This document shows positions 33,617-46,344 of a stretch of 64,000 nucleotides of DNA, piece after piece. Position 1 is the first letter of the stretch. The number at the start of each line of letters is the position of its first letter. The stretch lies in contig JBHGNT010000020.1 of assembly GCA_043228905.1 (NCBI GenBank), forward strand, positions 5,208,001 through 5,272,000. Reading direction: 5' to 3'. The position numbers were made by a program, and so were the translations under genes. Below the pieces are notes generated by a model. The model was given only the letters and a program-made list of their open reading frames with translations. It had not been told where the DNA came from and did not search any database. The DNA is from Azolla caroliniana. Its lineage: Eukaryota > Polypodiophyta.

Positions 33617-35061
33617 CTAAAAGTGTTCGGCCGTAGGCAGTGAGATAAATTGACTGATTAAGCTGACTGGGTAGCTAAGATTCGACCGAGTAATCGTCAA
33701 ATAGATGAGGCTTTCGAAAATTTGTTGAAACTGTGTGGGGTTGCACGCCTTTCCCAAATCTCGGTGAAGCTTTACGTTTTTGTCCTGAGGGGTCGAGATG
33801 GGCTTACAGTTTGCCATCTCGAACTTGAAGAGCATATTTAGTGTGTAATGACTCTGGTTTATCAGTATGCCTTCGGGGGTACGGATCAGTTCGATCCTAA
33901 GGAAGTAATGAAGGTCTCCAAGATCCTTCATTTCAAATGATGCCGCAAGTTGAGACTTTACACGGCGGATTTCGTTTAGGTCGGCACCGGCGATGATTAA
34001 ATCATCAACATATAACAGAAGGCTTACCGGGCCGTGTTGACCTTGCCGAACAAATAATGAAGACTTAGACTTCGATGTCGAAAACCCCATCTTACGCAAC
34101 CGTTGTGTAATCTTTGCGTTCCAAGCTCGCGGGGCTTGCTTAAGTCCGTAGAGTGACTTCTTCAGTCGGCAAACTACCGAAGTGTTTCGTTCGGATAGAA
34201 ATCTGGGGGGCTGTACCATGTACACTTGTTCCTCAAGATCACCTTGTAGGAACACATTCTTTACATCCATTCAATGTAAGTGCCACCCCTTTGCCGCAGC
34301 TACTGCTAGCAGAACACGCACGGTAGTCATCTTCGCGACAGGTGTGAAGGTCTCGTCGTAGTCCACGCCATGCTTCTGCGTGTAGCCTTTTTCAACTAAA
34401 CGGGCCTTGTATCGATTGACTGATCCATCAATATTCTATTTCACTTTATACACCCACTTATATCCGATCGGCTTTACACCCTTTAGTGCGTCAATGTCCC
34501 AAGTCTCATTATCAGTCAAAGCGCGCATCTCTTCCTCCATCGTGGCACGCTAGTTCACGTCTTTCGCCGCTTCTACGTAGTTTTTCACTCATGCACTTCC
34601 ACCACTCGCGTCATGTATGCGTAATGATGCACCATATATTCATTATACCCGTATCTCTGTACGGGGTTCTTTAGGCGGGTAGATCAACGTAATTCGAGAT
34701 TACCCGATTTCACAACCTTTTTGGCTAATGTTAACCTCTTCCGTGGAGGTTCCTTATTAGTTTGCCCATAGTTAGACTCGCTCTGATCTGACTCGGCATT
34801 GTCGAAATCGTACTCCAACATCTTTTTCTTCCCTTTCTCCTTGCGCGTAAACCGTGTCCTCAATTCTTTACACATGGACATCACAGCTGAGTCTTCACTA
34901 CTTGCCGTCTTTTCAATAGGTTGGTCATTTCGACTAAACCCTTCATTCGGCCTACTTAGGTGAAATGAGATTAGACTGTCTCTCCGAGCTCCAATTTCGG
35001 CCTCGCTGACTTCGTCCTCAGAATTCGGAATGGAGTCATGAGGAGCTAGAGGTGAAGGCAA
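33617..35061 (-). pseudogene. Ty1-4 linker and reverse transcriptase
   Basis: 35061-34684 is the acidic/basic linker before RT. RT is partly degraded at 34280-34680, then open at 34270-33617: MDVKNVFLQGDLEEQVYM, KKSLYGLKQAPRAWN and an intact YVDD (LLLYVDDLIIAG), ending at the RNase H junction. Confidence 0.85.
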
Positions 35062-35145
35062 GTATCACGAAGCGGATTCGTCGAACACGACATCTCGGCT
35101 TACGCGTACTTCCTTTGTTCGGGGGTTGTAACACTTATACCCCTT

Positions 35146-35739
35146 TTACTCGTCTGAATAGCCGACCAGGATACATTTCTCGGCTTTGGCATCTAGCTTC
35201 CTCCTTTTCTCTTTCGACACGTGCACATATGCGATGCTGCCGAAAATCCTCAAGTGTGCCAAGTTCGGCTTCTTTCCGAAATATAGCTCATGTGGCGACA
35301 CTCCTCCATTAGCAGAAGTCTGATTGTGCAGGTAGACAACTGTCCTTATGGCTTCGGCCCAATAGAATTTGGGCATATGCGTCTCTTCAAGCATTGCCCT
35401 GGCTGCTTCTTCAATCGTCTGATTCATCCTTTCGGCTACGTCGTTCTGCTTCGGCGTATATCTACACGAGAATTCACGCCAAATTCCCTCCTTCTGTAGA
35501 TAACTCGTGAACTAGTCGAAGAAGTACTCCTTCCTACCATCGGACCCTAGGCATTTGATCTTACGCCATGTTTCCATTTCCGCAAGGCTCTTCACCTTCA
35601 GGAAACATGCGAAGAATTCTCTCTTCTTCGCGATCATGCATACCCACGTGTGCCGAGTGAAGTCGTCAATGAAGTTTACAAAGTAACGGCTTCCACTGAG
35701 ACTCATGTTCCTGTGCCGGACCCCACACATCTGTATGGA
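35146..35739 (-). pseudogene. Ty1-4 integrase
   Basis: 35730-35512 carries FIDDFTRHTWV and IKCLGSDGRKEYF. 35427-35146 carries NQTIEEAARAMLEETHMP, HELYFGKKPNLAHLRIFG and KCILVGYSDE. Frames are separated by indels. Confidence 0.8.
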
Positions 35740-36357
35740 TCAAATCCATCGGATTTCGACTATGATTACGATCGTTGGGGAACGGAAGTCAGTGTTGTTT
35801 TCCCATCTGATAGGCTTTGCAAATTTCGGCAAGACAAAAACAATGTTCTTCGACTGCATTTCATGAAGCCGTGGGAAATTTACGTGGCCGAACCGCTTGT
35901 GCCACAAGTCGATATCTAATTCGACCTTTTGTCCTTTCGCGCACAACTTGGTTCCGACTTGATTAGTGTCGAGGATAAACATCTTCCCTACACGGCGCCC
36001 TTGCGCGATTACTTTGCCTTCCTCTTCTATGAAGTAGCCGAGATGCGTGAATCTAACCTGCATTCCCTGGTCGACGATCTGAACGACCAACACCAGGTTC
36101 TTCGTTATTGTTGGGACATGCAATACGTTCAGGAGTTTCCCTTTTTGCCCGATGTGGCTGAGGGGAACTTCGCCAACATGTTCGATAGTATGCGGAGTGT
36201 CGTCTCCCGTTTCGACCACTCCTTGCGATTCTGGTTTCTCCAAGTACGAGAACCATCCCTCATGACTCATCATATGATTTGATGCTCCGGAATCAACATA
36301 CCACAGCTCGCTCGATTTCGAGGTGTTCAAATCCATAGAATTGGCCTTATGCTTCAT
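35740..36357 (-). pseudogene. Ty1-4 protease and GAG-pre-integrase
   Basis: 205 open residues: intact protease motif WYVDSGASNHMMSHEGW, then LHVPTITKNLVLVVQIVDQG and DLWHKRFGHVNFPRL. Same arrangement as 23086-23727 of Ty1-2, with DSG preserved here. Confidence 0.85.
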
Positions 36358-36379
36358 TACGAAGGTTGGGCTCGATTTG

Positions 36380-37163
36380 TTTTCGGCTCGTTCAGAGCCT
36401 TCTGCATAGTGCGATATTTGACGCCTCTCTACGTCTCTTCGGCTTGATCCGGCTGTGTCCGACTGCTATCAACATTTCGATTATGCCGCCTGTTCTGCTC
36501 TTGTCAGCTGCCTCCATTGTGTGTCGATCCGCCTCGTCCACCACGACCATGGGGCCTATCTTCCTCAATGTACAACATCTTGCCGTTAGCGTGCGTACTC
36601 GTTGACACACCCGCTTGGTTTTCCTCTACGAGCAACATCGATTGAAGCTCGAAAAACGAAGGCGTATTCTCTCTCGTACAGACCGCCATTCGGAAAGCTC
36701 GGAACCTGGATGTTAGCCCACCAAGGCACACTTGCACCATCTCACTAACAGAGGCGATTGAGCCACAGATTTCCTTGATTCTGGCAGTGTAATCGGCCAC
36801 AGATATATCTTTCTGCTGAACATTGCTAAGCTCCTGCTTAAGCTACAACTTCTTGGCCATTGTGCTTGCGGCGAAAATCTTTTTGAGATTCACCCACACG
36901 TCCTTTGGCGTCTTAGCATCCCGAATATAGCACAATAGCTGGTCGGTCACACAGGATGCAAAGTAGTAGAGAACTCTGCTTGCCGCTTGTTCCCAAGCCG
37001 AAAAATCTCTGTGTGTCAAATCGGGTGCTACATCATTAGCTCCTTCGACATAACTCTAGTAGCCATGACCAAGCAGGTATTGGTGCATCTTGTATGACCA
37101 AGATTCGTAGTTGCTCCTGTCGAGCTTCTCAGTCAGTAGCGAGCTTCCCATTCCTCTGTCCAT
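36380..37163 (-). pseudogene. Ty1-4 gag
   Basis: Starts at the ATG on 37163-37161 (MDRGMGSSLLTEKLDRSNY). After stops the core resumes at 36800-36504 (MADYTARIKEICGS, VQVCLGGLTSRFR). A Gly/Arg stretch then leads straight to the protease segment. The CX2CX4HX4C knuckle seen in Ty1-2 and Ty1-1 is absent, so a deletion removed it. Confidence 0.8.
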
Positions 37164-37276
37164 GTTGCTGTCTTTTTCTTTTCCAAAAAAAAAAACGAAG
37201 AAAAACTTCAACTCTGTTTTGTCACAAGCTTTTCTTGTCGGCTGTAGAGGACTTCGACCCTCGCGCTCTGATACCA

Positions 37277-37696
37277 TGTAGAAGAATACGTGTGCGGAAG
37301 CGTGTGCATAAACACAGAGTACACAGTTCGGAAATAGGACAGTTCGGTAAACGTAGAAAACACAGAGATGGAGATGGAGAGGGAGAGACACAGAGAGAGA
37401 GCAGCCACACAACTCTATTCAAAATAATTCTCTGTCTATACATGGTTTGTGCTCAATGAGCACATTTTATACAAGCCTTGACAATTGGGCTGACACAAGT
37501 ACTGACAATACTTGACTGCTCATAAATGAGCCGACTACACACACTCCCAAATTTATTCCTTACAAGGAATAACTTCCTAACGGCCTCTCAGTTTACGCAC
37601 TGCTATGGCCTATTGTGCACACAGTTTTACGCACCCAGTTTACGCATTGGGTTATGCACCTGATTACGCACCGAATGTTGAGCTTGTCTCTCAACA
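37277..37696 (-). repeat. Ty1-4 5' LTR (minus-strand element)
   Basis: 420 bp, same ends as the partner copy; in element orientation it begins TGTTGAGAGACAAGCTCAAC. Confidence 0.9.
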
Positions 37697-38900
37697 AAGA
37701 CCTTTGATCTCAGCTGGACAACTGGACGAAGACGGCATCCATGTCGACTTTGTATTAGGAGGGTGGACACTCCATAGGGGGAACCTCCTACTTTCTTGAG
37801 GACTAAAAGTACACTCATTGTACCTGTTATATGTCACACTTAGAGAGGATGACATATTCTTGGTCCACATTCCCGTGTCATCACTTTGGCATGGACGACT
37901 CAGACACCTCAGCAAGGCCAGTATCACGCATTTATCTACTGTTGGATACATCCTGAAACTCTCCTTCTCTAATCATCAATTCTGCGTGCATTGCTAGTAA
38001 GACAAACAGATAGCCGCATCACATCCGACATCGGAACCGAGAGAATCGAGTCCCCTCGACTTGGTCCACTCGAACGTCCGTGGTCCTATGCCACATCAGT
38101 CTCTCGATGGTGCCTTGTATTTCGTCAGCTTTATTGACAACTCGACTCAGAAGGTGTGGGCGTATCTGATAAAGACCAAAGATCGAGTGTTCTTGATTTT
38201 CTCTAATTGGCTCGCTATGGTCGAGAATTAGTCTGGCCGAAAATTGAAATGCTTTCGGACCGATAATGAAGGAGAGTTCAAATCTAAAGAATTTGTCAGA
38301 TTCTGTCGACAATGCGGCATAATACGTGAATATAAGGCACCCCACAGTTTGGAGCAAAATGGAATTGCTGAGCAGATCAATCAAACAATTCAAGAAAGGA
38401 TAGTTTCCTTGCTCCAACACTCTGGACTATTTATTAGATGGCTTCTGGGCAGATGCATTGCTTTACGACAATACACATAATCAATATGTCACTGAGTAGG
38501 CCTCTAGGACTTCAGATACCTAAAGAGTTATGGACCGACACAGTAAGCCGAATTAAGATAAGCTGAGGATTTTTGGGTGTGAGGCATACGCCCTCATCTC
38601 GTAAGATGTTCGCCGCAAACTTGCACCAAGGTCCAAGAAATGTATTTTCCTTGGTTATGGACCAGATAACAAAATTGGTTGCCGACTCTGGGACCCTAAG
38701 CACAAACAAATCGTCCGAAGTTCGGACATAGTGTTCAATGAGTCAGCCATGCACAATCGGCCGAAAAGCCGATTGAAGTCCGAAGGGTGATTTTTTTGGA
38801 TGTGCCAACCCTTCATGAAGGCCCAACACACAACATAACGTGGGCTTCACGGGTAGCCAAAACCTCTAGTACCGACTCGGTAGCACCCGACTCGGCACAA
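37697..38900 (+). pseudogene. Ty1-3 GAG-pre-integrase, integrase and linker
   Basis: Begins with the second AAGAC. PLISAGQLDEDG and SLWHGRLRHLS mark GAG-pre-integrase. Integrase follows with VHSNVRGP, CFRTDNEGEFKSKEF and LEQNGIAEQINQTIQE (open 38244-38480), then KKCIFLGYGPDNKIG in the C-terminal linker. The first Asp of the triad appears as Asn in this frame. The boundary to Ty3-3 lies between about 38880 and 38990. Confidence 0.8.
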
Positions 38901-38959
38901 CCCCACCCCACCCCCCACCCCCCTTAAGACAACAAGTGCGACGAGTCGTCTTAGATAGA

Positions 38960-40136
38960 GGACCTAGCTTTCCAAGATATCGTCGATGAAAGTCCTCAAC
39001 AAGAGCTCGAGCGTTTTACCACATTCTCGACTGGTTCCCAAGTACGCTTGCTTGGAGCATAGCCTAGACAATCGACCAAATAGTAGAGCTTGTTGTGAAC
39101 AATCTTGGAATCGAGGATGGCAACTACTTCGTACTACGGTTCGGCTTGAAGCTTGATCGAGGGTGACGATGGTGTAATATGATTCGGAATAGTGTTGTCG
39201 TGATACGGTTCGAGAAGAGAACTATGAAAAACCAGATGTATCTGTAGTTGTGGAGTTAGATCGAGACGAAAAGCGACATCATTAATTATTCCGATAATAT
39301 GGAAAGGACCTAATCGCCGATAATCCAATTTATCGCATGGGCAAGTAATCTTGATGTGTTATCGTAATAGCCATACCCGATCTCCAATGTTAAATCAGGA
39401 TCGAAGAAGATGACGATCCGCATAATCCTTCTGTGTTTGTTGACCTTGTTGTAAATGAGTAGATAAGTCCGCTTGTATCTTGTGCAGCTGCTCCAAATGA
39501 TCCTCTGCACAAGGATTGGTGGGTAACTCCAGAGTTTCGAATACACACCATTAGGGATGATAGCCCGTATAAGCATAAAATGGTGTAACCCCAGTCAATG
39601 AGTGGATAGAGTTATTATACGCAAATTCGGCAAAGTGGAGAAGATCCGCCCAGTCATCTTGTTAATAGCTTAGAAACCACCGAAGATACTGTTCCAACGT
39701 TTGATTCGTTTGTTTTGCTTGTCCGTCTGTTTGTGACTGATAGGCGGAGGAGAGATTACAAGTGACCTTGAGCATTTTGAAGAGATGCTTCCTGAATTTC
39801 GAGATGAATTGGGGTCCACGGTCATTGATGATGCTATCGGGAATGCCATTATGCCGACATTTTTCTTGTGTGACAGTTTCAGCGGTTTCTTCCAGTACAA
39901 GGCAAAAAATGTGTCATCTTCATATATCGATCTACTACTGTTAAGATCACATTAAATCCCTTTGAAATTGGAAGATCTGTGATGAAATGTAGAGAAATGG
40001 ATTGCCACGGCTTGCTGGGAATTGTTAATGGTTCCAATAAACCATATGGATGATGTCTTGGCATCTTTTCTCTACAACATGTATCACATGTCCAAACATA
40101 GTCTTCAACAAATTGTCGCATATGAGGCCACCACAA
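38960..40136 (-). pseudogene. Ty3-3 integrase and chromodomain
   Basis: 40136-39879: MWWPHMRQFVEDYVWTC, zinc-module Cys pair, VDRYMKMTHFLP. Then in shifting frames to 39328-39134 (DYRRLGPFHIIGIINDVAF, LVFHSSLLEPY). The minus strand of 38960-39130 gives a chromodomain (ILDSKIVHNKLYYLVD, YAPSKRTWEPVENV, VEDFHRRYL), with a frame break. Confidence 0.8.
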
Positions 40137-40316
40137 TGATCATTGTACAAAATCCAACGTTTTAGTACTACCGAAATGCCCAACTGCATATGTGTCATGA
40201 AAATTTTGGACTACTCGAAAGTGACAAGAACCATTAGGAACATACAAGAGTTTCATAAAGAATAGTAATCCATCATGATATTCGAATTGTCGATAGTCCG
40301 CACCTGGTTGTTGCGA

Positions 40317-41017
40317 CTATGAACAAGATGCCCGAGAGGGATCAATTTGTGCTAGAATTGCTTGAACGAAAGCATTTTTCTTCAAGTCTTCATGTATGGT
40401 ATCGATAATGTGGGAATCCAATGGCATATTGAAAACCCATGTTTCTTGTAGTTGTGCCGATCTGAGGATCACTTTCTTTTGATTATCGAATGTTGGCTCA
40501 CCGGGATGCGGTGCTAGATACGAGTGCGGTGATAACGCATCTGCCTTTCCTTGCTGCTTCCTAGGACAATATGTAATTTTGAAACGAGTGAGGAATTGGG
40601 CCCACCAAGCTTGACATCGATTTAATACACGAGCATTCCGGAAGTAGACAAGATTTCTGTGATCACTGAATCGATGACTTGATGAGAAGATCCCTCTAGA
40701 AAATGCCTCCATTGTGTAAAAGAGTCCACTATTGCTAATAGCTCCTTGTCATGAATTTCATAGTTGATTTCGGCGGCGTCAAACTTGCGTGAGTGGAAAG
40801 CCACAAGATGTAGCTTTCCATCATCGCCTTGTTGTGACAAAATGCTCCCCAAGGCAAAATCGGACGCGTTGACCTCAATCATGAACGGTTTTCTCGGATC
40901 AACATGAGCTAGAATAGGAGCTGATGTAAATCCCTTCTTAAGAGTCACAAAAGCCATGTCCGCTTCTTTAGCCCAAACAAACGACTGCCGCTTCTTGGTA
41001 AGTTGTGTGAGAGGCAT
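40317..41017 (-). pseudogene. Ty3-3 RNase H
   Basis: 41017-40622: [49 protein letters not shown]. 40712-40317: [36 protein letters not shown]. The two frames overlap, indicating one frameshift. Confidence 0.85.
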
Positions 41018-41900
41018 AATAATCTTTGATTAATCCTGTATAAACTTGTGGTAGAAATTGGCGAAGCCTAAAAAGCATAGCACATCTCGCAACGAACGTT
41101 GAGTCTGCCACTCTACCACAGTTTTAACCTTAGCTGGATCCATAGATATGCCTTCCGAGGAGATGACATAGCCTAGAAACTACATTTTTCCAATTTTGCA
41201 TAAAGATCATGTTCTCAAAGTTGTTTTAGTACTAATAGTACATGAGAATCATGCTCTTGTTGGGTCTTCGAATAAACCAATAGATCATCCAAATAGATTA
41301 TCAAACAAACATCCAAGAGATCTCGGAATATATCATTTGTGTTGGCGTGTTAGTGAGACTGAATGGCATGACCGTATAATCGAAGCGCCCATATCTGGTG
41401 CGAAACCTGGTCTTCCATTTATCTCTTGGTCGGATCCGTATGAGGTTATATGCTCCTCATAAGTCGATCTTTGTAAAGAACCTTGCAACATTGATCCGTT
41501 CTAAAAGACTTGAGATAAGGGGGAGTGCATATCTATTCTTGATGTGACCTTATTCAAGCCACGGTAATCTACGACGAGACAAAGTGATCCGTCCTTTTTC
41601 TTGACAAAGAAAATGAGTGTGCCGGCTGGAAATTTCAAATGTCAAATGAAAATGTTTGCCATATTCTGCTCTATAGAGGCTCGAAGGACTTCTAGCTCGG
41701 TTGGTGACAAATTGTAGATCGGTACCCATGGTGGCTCTTTTCTTGGTTGTAAATCAATGGGGCAATCATACGGTTGGTGGTGAGGAAGCGTATTGGCTTG
41801 TACCTTATTGAACACATCAACATAATGACGATACTTCTCTAGAAGTTGAACTTTGGACTCCTCTTTAATGGTGTTGGAAGGTTTTACTAATATTGCGAAG
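41018..41900 (-). pseudogene. Ty3-3 reverse transcriptase, heavily broken
   Basis: The entry is open at 41977-41642 (KYRHYVDVFNKVQANTLP, LSPTELEVLRASIEQNMA). The core has many stops, but the catalytic YLDD is still readable on the minus strand near 41290 ([18 protein letters not shown]). Confidence 0.75.
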
Positions 41901-42306
41901 ACAAACATTGCTTCCTTGCGTCCTTCCTGTGAGTAGATCCTCGGGTTTGTTGATACCGAATTTCTCTTGTTCTCCAATCTATGTCTCGGTTATGTAATTC
42001 GAACCATGGTAACCCCAAGACAATTGGATGATCTGGACTACTAATTATATTAAAGGATACTACATACACTAAATTATCTAGGACAGCCTGAATCGGCTCT
42101 AACTCTTCTACAATTTTTCCGGAAGCCATAGGACGACCATCAATAACTACTATAGATGCTGGGCAAGAAAGTTTTCTTAGGGATATCTGATGAGCTTGGG
42201 CAAAATTCCTATCCATGAAGCAAGACTTGGCTCCGGAATCTAAGAGTGCTAAGACATGTATCAGAGAAGTACTTTTAGTACTAACCATTAATTGAGCTAA
42301 GAACAC
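41901..42306 (-). pseudogene. Ty3-3 protease
   Basis: Open frame with intact LLDSGAKSCFMD, then HPIVLGLPWFELHN, the usual flap and ILG-type motifs of Gypsy proteases. Confidence 0.8.
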
Positions 42307-42539
42307 ATTGCTAACTTACTTAGAGGAAATGGAACCATGAATGAGCTGCAAAGATCTAGGGTTGTCCAACCAAATGGCTCCTATTTTGGCTGGACTTAAT
42401 CGTTTAACTCTTCTTCTAGTTGACTAAACATTTCAAATTTGTTTGAAAGGCTTGGGCTATTAGGACTATCAGACACTCCTAGAGAAATAGACTTAGGTTT
42501 AGTACTGTTAGTACTAGCGGTTATTTTATTTACCTGTTA

Positions 42540-43200
42540 TCTTGGCCGATGGGGACAATTCATTGCAATATGCCCCGGTCCACCACAATAAAGACATAAT
42601 GGATTTGCCCGATGTTGCTACTTTTCCTCTTCTGATAGTGGCCTGCAATGACGTGTGGTGTTGATTTCTATTCAAGTAGGAGTATTTGTTGGAGACGCAT
42701 TAAATGACTCCCTTAGAAATGGCTTTGCTACAACTAAAGCATAGGTGGTCTCCGATCTTATCCTTGATATTTGGAGTTGACGATCCAAATGTCTTTCGAA
42801 GAGGCGGTTATTGCATCGTACTATGCGACTGATTGCTTCTATCAATGACTTTGGTTCTTTAGGGAAAGTCAAGAGTAAATCCTTGACATCATTACGTAGG
42901 CCATAATGAAATTGCTCCATTAATGCTTGGTCATCCTAGGGGATATCGGAGGCGAGTAGACGGAAATCTGCAGGGTACGTGGAGGCGATCACCTTGACGT
43001 AATCGACGGATTTTGTTGATTGCCGTCCTTATGTTATCAGTATCTTCAAAATAAGCTTTAAACTCGCTTATAAACTCTTCAAAATTGTTTAGTAATGAAG
43101 ATTCCTTTTCTGACAACGGAGCGAACCATGCCAAAGTTGAACCACTTAACAACGTGATGCATCGGTGGGATATTGGGAAGGATGCATTGGAATGACTAAT
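42540..43200 (-). pseudogene. Ty3-3 gag
   Basis: 43152-42931: MLSGSTLAWFAPLSEKES, EFISEFKAYFEDTDN. 42920-42672: MEQFHYGLRNDVKDLLL. The minus strand near 42545-42600 has an intact zinc knuckle CLYCGGPGHIAMNC. The N-terminal part before 43200 is short; leader sequence follows to 43359. Confidence 0.8.
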
Positions 43201-43359
43201 CCTACCTGATTAAGGAATCCCCTAAATTATGATCGCATTGATATTCTTGAGCGCTAACAATGGCCATAGTATTAGAGAAAGAAGGGATAAGAGGATCAGT
43301 ATGAAGGGAGGGAGGAGTAAGAAGAAGGAAGGAAAATCGGTTCAAATTGTTAAGAATAG

Positions 43360-44115
43360 TGATAATGTGTTTAAGACAAAGGGTAATCTTACACTATATG
43401 AGGGCTTTACCAAACTAGTTAGATAGAGTTGTGACTCATAATATATTATATAGATCAAGAGAGACTCAAGAAATTAGGAAAAAAAGATAGAGAAGATGAG
43501 AAAGAGATAAGATTGTTATGATATTCCAACATCAAGACAATACAAAGGAGATAAACTCCACATTCAACTAAGAAACCAAAGACCTTCTTACTACCAATCA
43601 CTCAAACACCACAATTTAGACCCTTCCTCTTTCACTAAGATATCTCTTCCTAAGACTCCCTCTCCTCTATTAGGATTCTCTCCCTATTAGTTGCCCCATC
43701 TAAAATTATCACTTCCTCTTTTATAATTTTCTTATTCTTCCTCGTTCACGCTATTTTTAGAAGTTTTTTATCTCCTATTTTTAGCTAAGACCCAATGACC
43801 TTCTAATCGTCATATCTCCCTCCTCAGAGCTCCGAATTTAGTGATTTAAAATGCTATAGATAGTTCTCTTTATAAGCTTTCTAACCCATATTTAAAAATA
43901 ATATTTGGGTAAAAAAAAAAAGGATTTATGACCATTCCTTTTTTACTGTTTTTTATGGTCCGCTTTTTCTCTTTTTACTTTTCTCTTGGTCTCTTACTTT
44001 TACTTTTGACTTCTTCCTAAGGTCTTGGTTCGTGTTCTTAGCCTCCAAATATGAATTGTCCATACTTTATATTCTTGTAATGTTCAATAACTTAGATTCT
44101 AAAAACACTTTCACA
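43360..44115 (-). repeat. Ty3-4 3' LTR (minus-strand element)
   Basis: 756 bp on the plus strand, TGATAATGTG to CTTTCACA. Confidence 0.9.
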
Positions 44116-44509
44116 TTTAGCCCTCCCCCTTGTTAGAGGCTAAGCCATTTATGGCGAAGCACTTAATGGTAGTACTTAACAAACGAAAGCTCTCTCACCA
44201 ATCTCTTGGCTATAGACAATGAGAGAGATATAATCAAAAAGAAAATAAAAAGATGTGAGTAAAACCTCCGCTAATCGGTAGGAAAAACCTCACATTCTCT
44301 ACAAATAGAAATGATAATCAATATTACCATCATCCTCTTTGTCAATAGAGAGAAAGATGGGTCTACAATATGGACTACTAAGAAAATAATGTATGGGGAA
44401 ACAAGTCCACTTCTTGCGCCCATCCATTGGTATCAACAATATCATGAGTAACTTGGGGAATATAAGTAGGACCCTGAGTTACATACTTTTTAAGGCACCA
44501 TCCGTTGAC

Positions 44510-45683
44510 TCAATAAGAATGACGTGCTCCATCCACATCTTTCAATTGGTAACTTCCGTTGGCATACTTTTTGTGAACCACAAAGGGTCCTTGAATATAA
44601 GCATATCTATTATCATACCTAAGAACTAATGATCCTTCTTCAATGTGGTTACCCTTGTGATTTTTGTCAAATGCCTCCTTTCTCTTCATTGCTTGATTTA
44701 AGTAATGCTCCACGGCTTCTTCTCTTAAATAGTGTAGTAGATGGTTGCTAGCTAAACGACCCATCACATCATTTCCTTTTGAGCGATGTGATGCCTCCAT
44801 TAATCTGTTACTTTTGATCTCAAGTTCGATAGGAAGTAATGCATGTTTCCCATAAACCAAATAAAAAGGAGTAAAACCTATGGAGGATTTATAAGAAACT
44901 CGATAAGCCCAAAGAGTATCATCCAAATACCTATCCCAAGTTCTTACTTTGTCTTGCACTAACTTTGTCAAATTCTTCACTATAAGCCCATTCACTTTCT
45001 CAACTGCACCATTTGCTTGAGGGTAATAAGGCATTGAATATTGGTGCTTAATCTTCAACTTGCTTAATAGACATGCTAACATTTCACTCCTGAAGCCTGG
45101 TCCATGATCGGATACAATCTCCATGGGAACTCCAAATCTAGTACAATATATTCTTATACACAAATTGGGCTACATCTTTGGCTTTAATCGAGGAAGTTGC
45201 TATAGCTTCAACCCACTTTGTCATGTAGTCAATGGCCACCAAAATAAACTCTTTACCATGTTGAGTTTTGGGAAGAGGTCCTATTGCATCAATTCCCCAT
45301 TTCTCGAATGGAGCAAACACCACAATGGGTTGTAGAGGACCACTTTGTAGATGCCTTATTCCTGCTTTTTGACATGCATCACAAGATCTACACCAATCAT
45401 GCACATCCCTATGTATAGTAGGTCATGTAAAACCAATGAATAAAATCTCTCTTATCATTATATCATGGGCTAAATGCCCACCACAAACTTCTTCATGCAA
45501 CTTAAAGAGTATCTCTATAATCTCACTTTTTGTTAGGAACTCTTTGTAAAACTCCATCTTTCCCTTTGTTGTACAAATCTTCACCCACCAAATGATATTG
45601 TGAAGCCTTTGCCACCAAACGCTTTCTTTGCAAAGCATTGAGGTTATTTGGAAACTCTCCTTTATTAAGAAAATCGTGTACAT
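44510..45683 (-). pseudogene. Ty3-4 integrase
   Basis: The order LHEEVCGGHLAHD, CRSCDACQKAGIRH (zinc module), GIDAIGPLPKT (first Asp), MEIVSDHGPGFRSE (second Asp) and NGAVEKVNGLI (Glu) keeps the whole DDE triad. It is spread over frames 45683-45423, 45404-45138 and 45163-44510 by small indels. No chromodomain, as expected for Tat-like elements. Confidence 0.85.
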
Positions 45684-46344
45684 CCTCTAGGGAGTCTACA
45701 TCTTTGCACATCTCCAAAACACCAACGAAACCTTCCTTGATCTTCTCTAATTGGGTTTGAGCTAATGCATCCGCTTCTTTATTGTATAATCTCCCCACAT
45801 GCTTAACTTGTATCTTTTCAAAAGACCTTAGTAGACTCATTGCTTCTTTATAAAAATTTCTAAGCCCATCACTTTGACATTTCCAATTGCATTGAATTTG
45901 TTTAATTACCAATAAGGAATCCCCCTTAAAAATTAGTCTGTTTATCTTCATAGCTTTACATAGACGAAGACCATAACACAAGGTAGCATATTCCGCTTTA
46001 TTATTTGAATTCACACCACTTAATGTAATACCTTCACTTTTAACTCTTTCTCCTTGAGGATCATTTATAATAATTCCACCCACGGCTACATTTGTGGCTT
46101 TGTGAAATGCCCGATCAAAGAATAAGGTGAATGCATCCTCCATATCCAGTTCGGGAAGTGCATTTTGTAGCTTTACCAAGTCTTCTTCATGAAAATTTTC
46201 TCTAAAGGTGAGAAGATCCGCCAATTTGGCACGCATAGTTGATTCCAATTTGACTTCAAAATCAAACTCCGCCAATAGTAGAGCCCATTTAGCAATTCTT
46301 GCTGAAATGCTCACATGTTGGAGTACATATGGGAGTAATGACAT
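45523..46344 (-). pseudogene. Ty3-4 additional (archaeal-type) RNase H
   Basis: 273 open residues. After the tail of the first RNase H (WALLLAEFDFEVKLES) comes a second RNase H-like fold: FFDRAFHKATNVAVGGIII, SNNKAEYATLCYGLRLCKA, LIFKGDSLLVIKQI and LYNKEADALAQT. Such a second domain between RNase H and integrase is the hallmark of the Tat lineage of plant Gypsy elements. The DG of the first motif reads DR here. Confidence 0.85.

Larger units (their letters stand above)
32113..37696 (-). mobile_element. Ty1-4: Copia element, relative of Ty1-1 and Ty1-2
   Basis: LTRs 32113-32524 and 37277-37696, duplication AAGAC at 32108-32112 and 37697-37701. The primer site reads TGGTATCAGAGC on the minus strand directly left of 37277. 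The polypurine tract TTGAGGGGGAG lies just right of 32524. Contains gag (zinc knuckle missing), protease, integrase, RT, RNase H and the charged tail. Inserted in Ty1-3. Confidence 0.95.
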
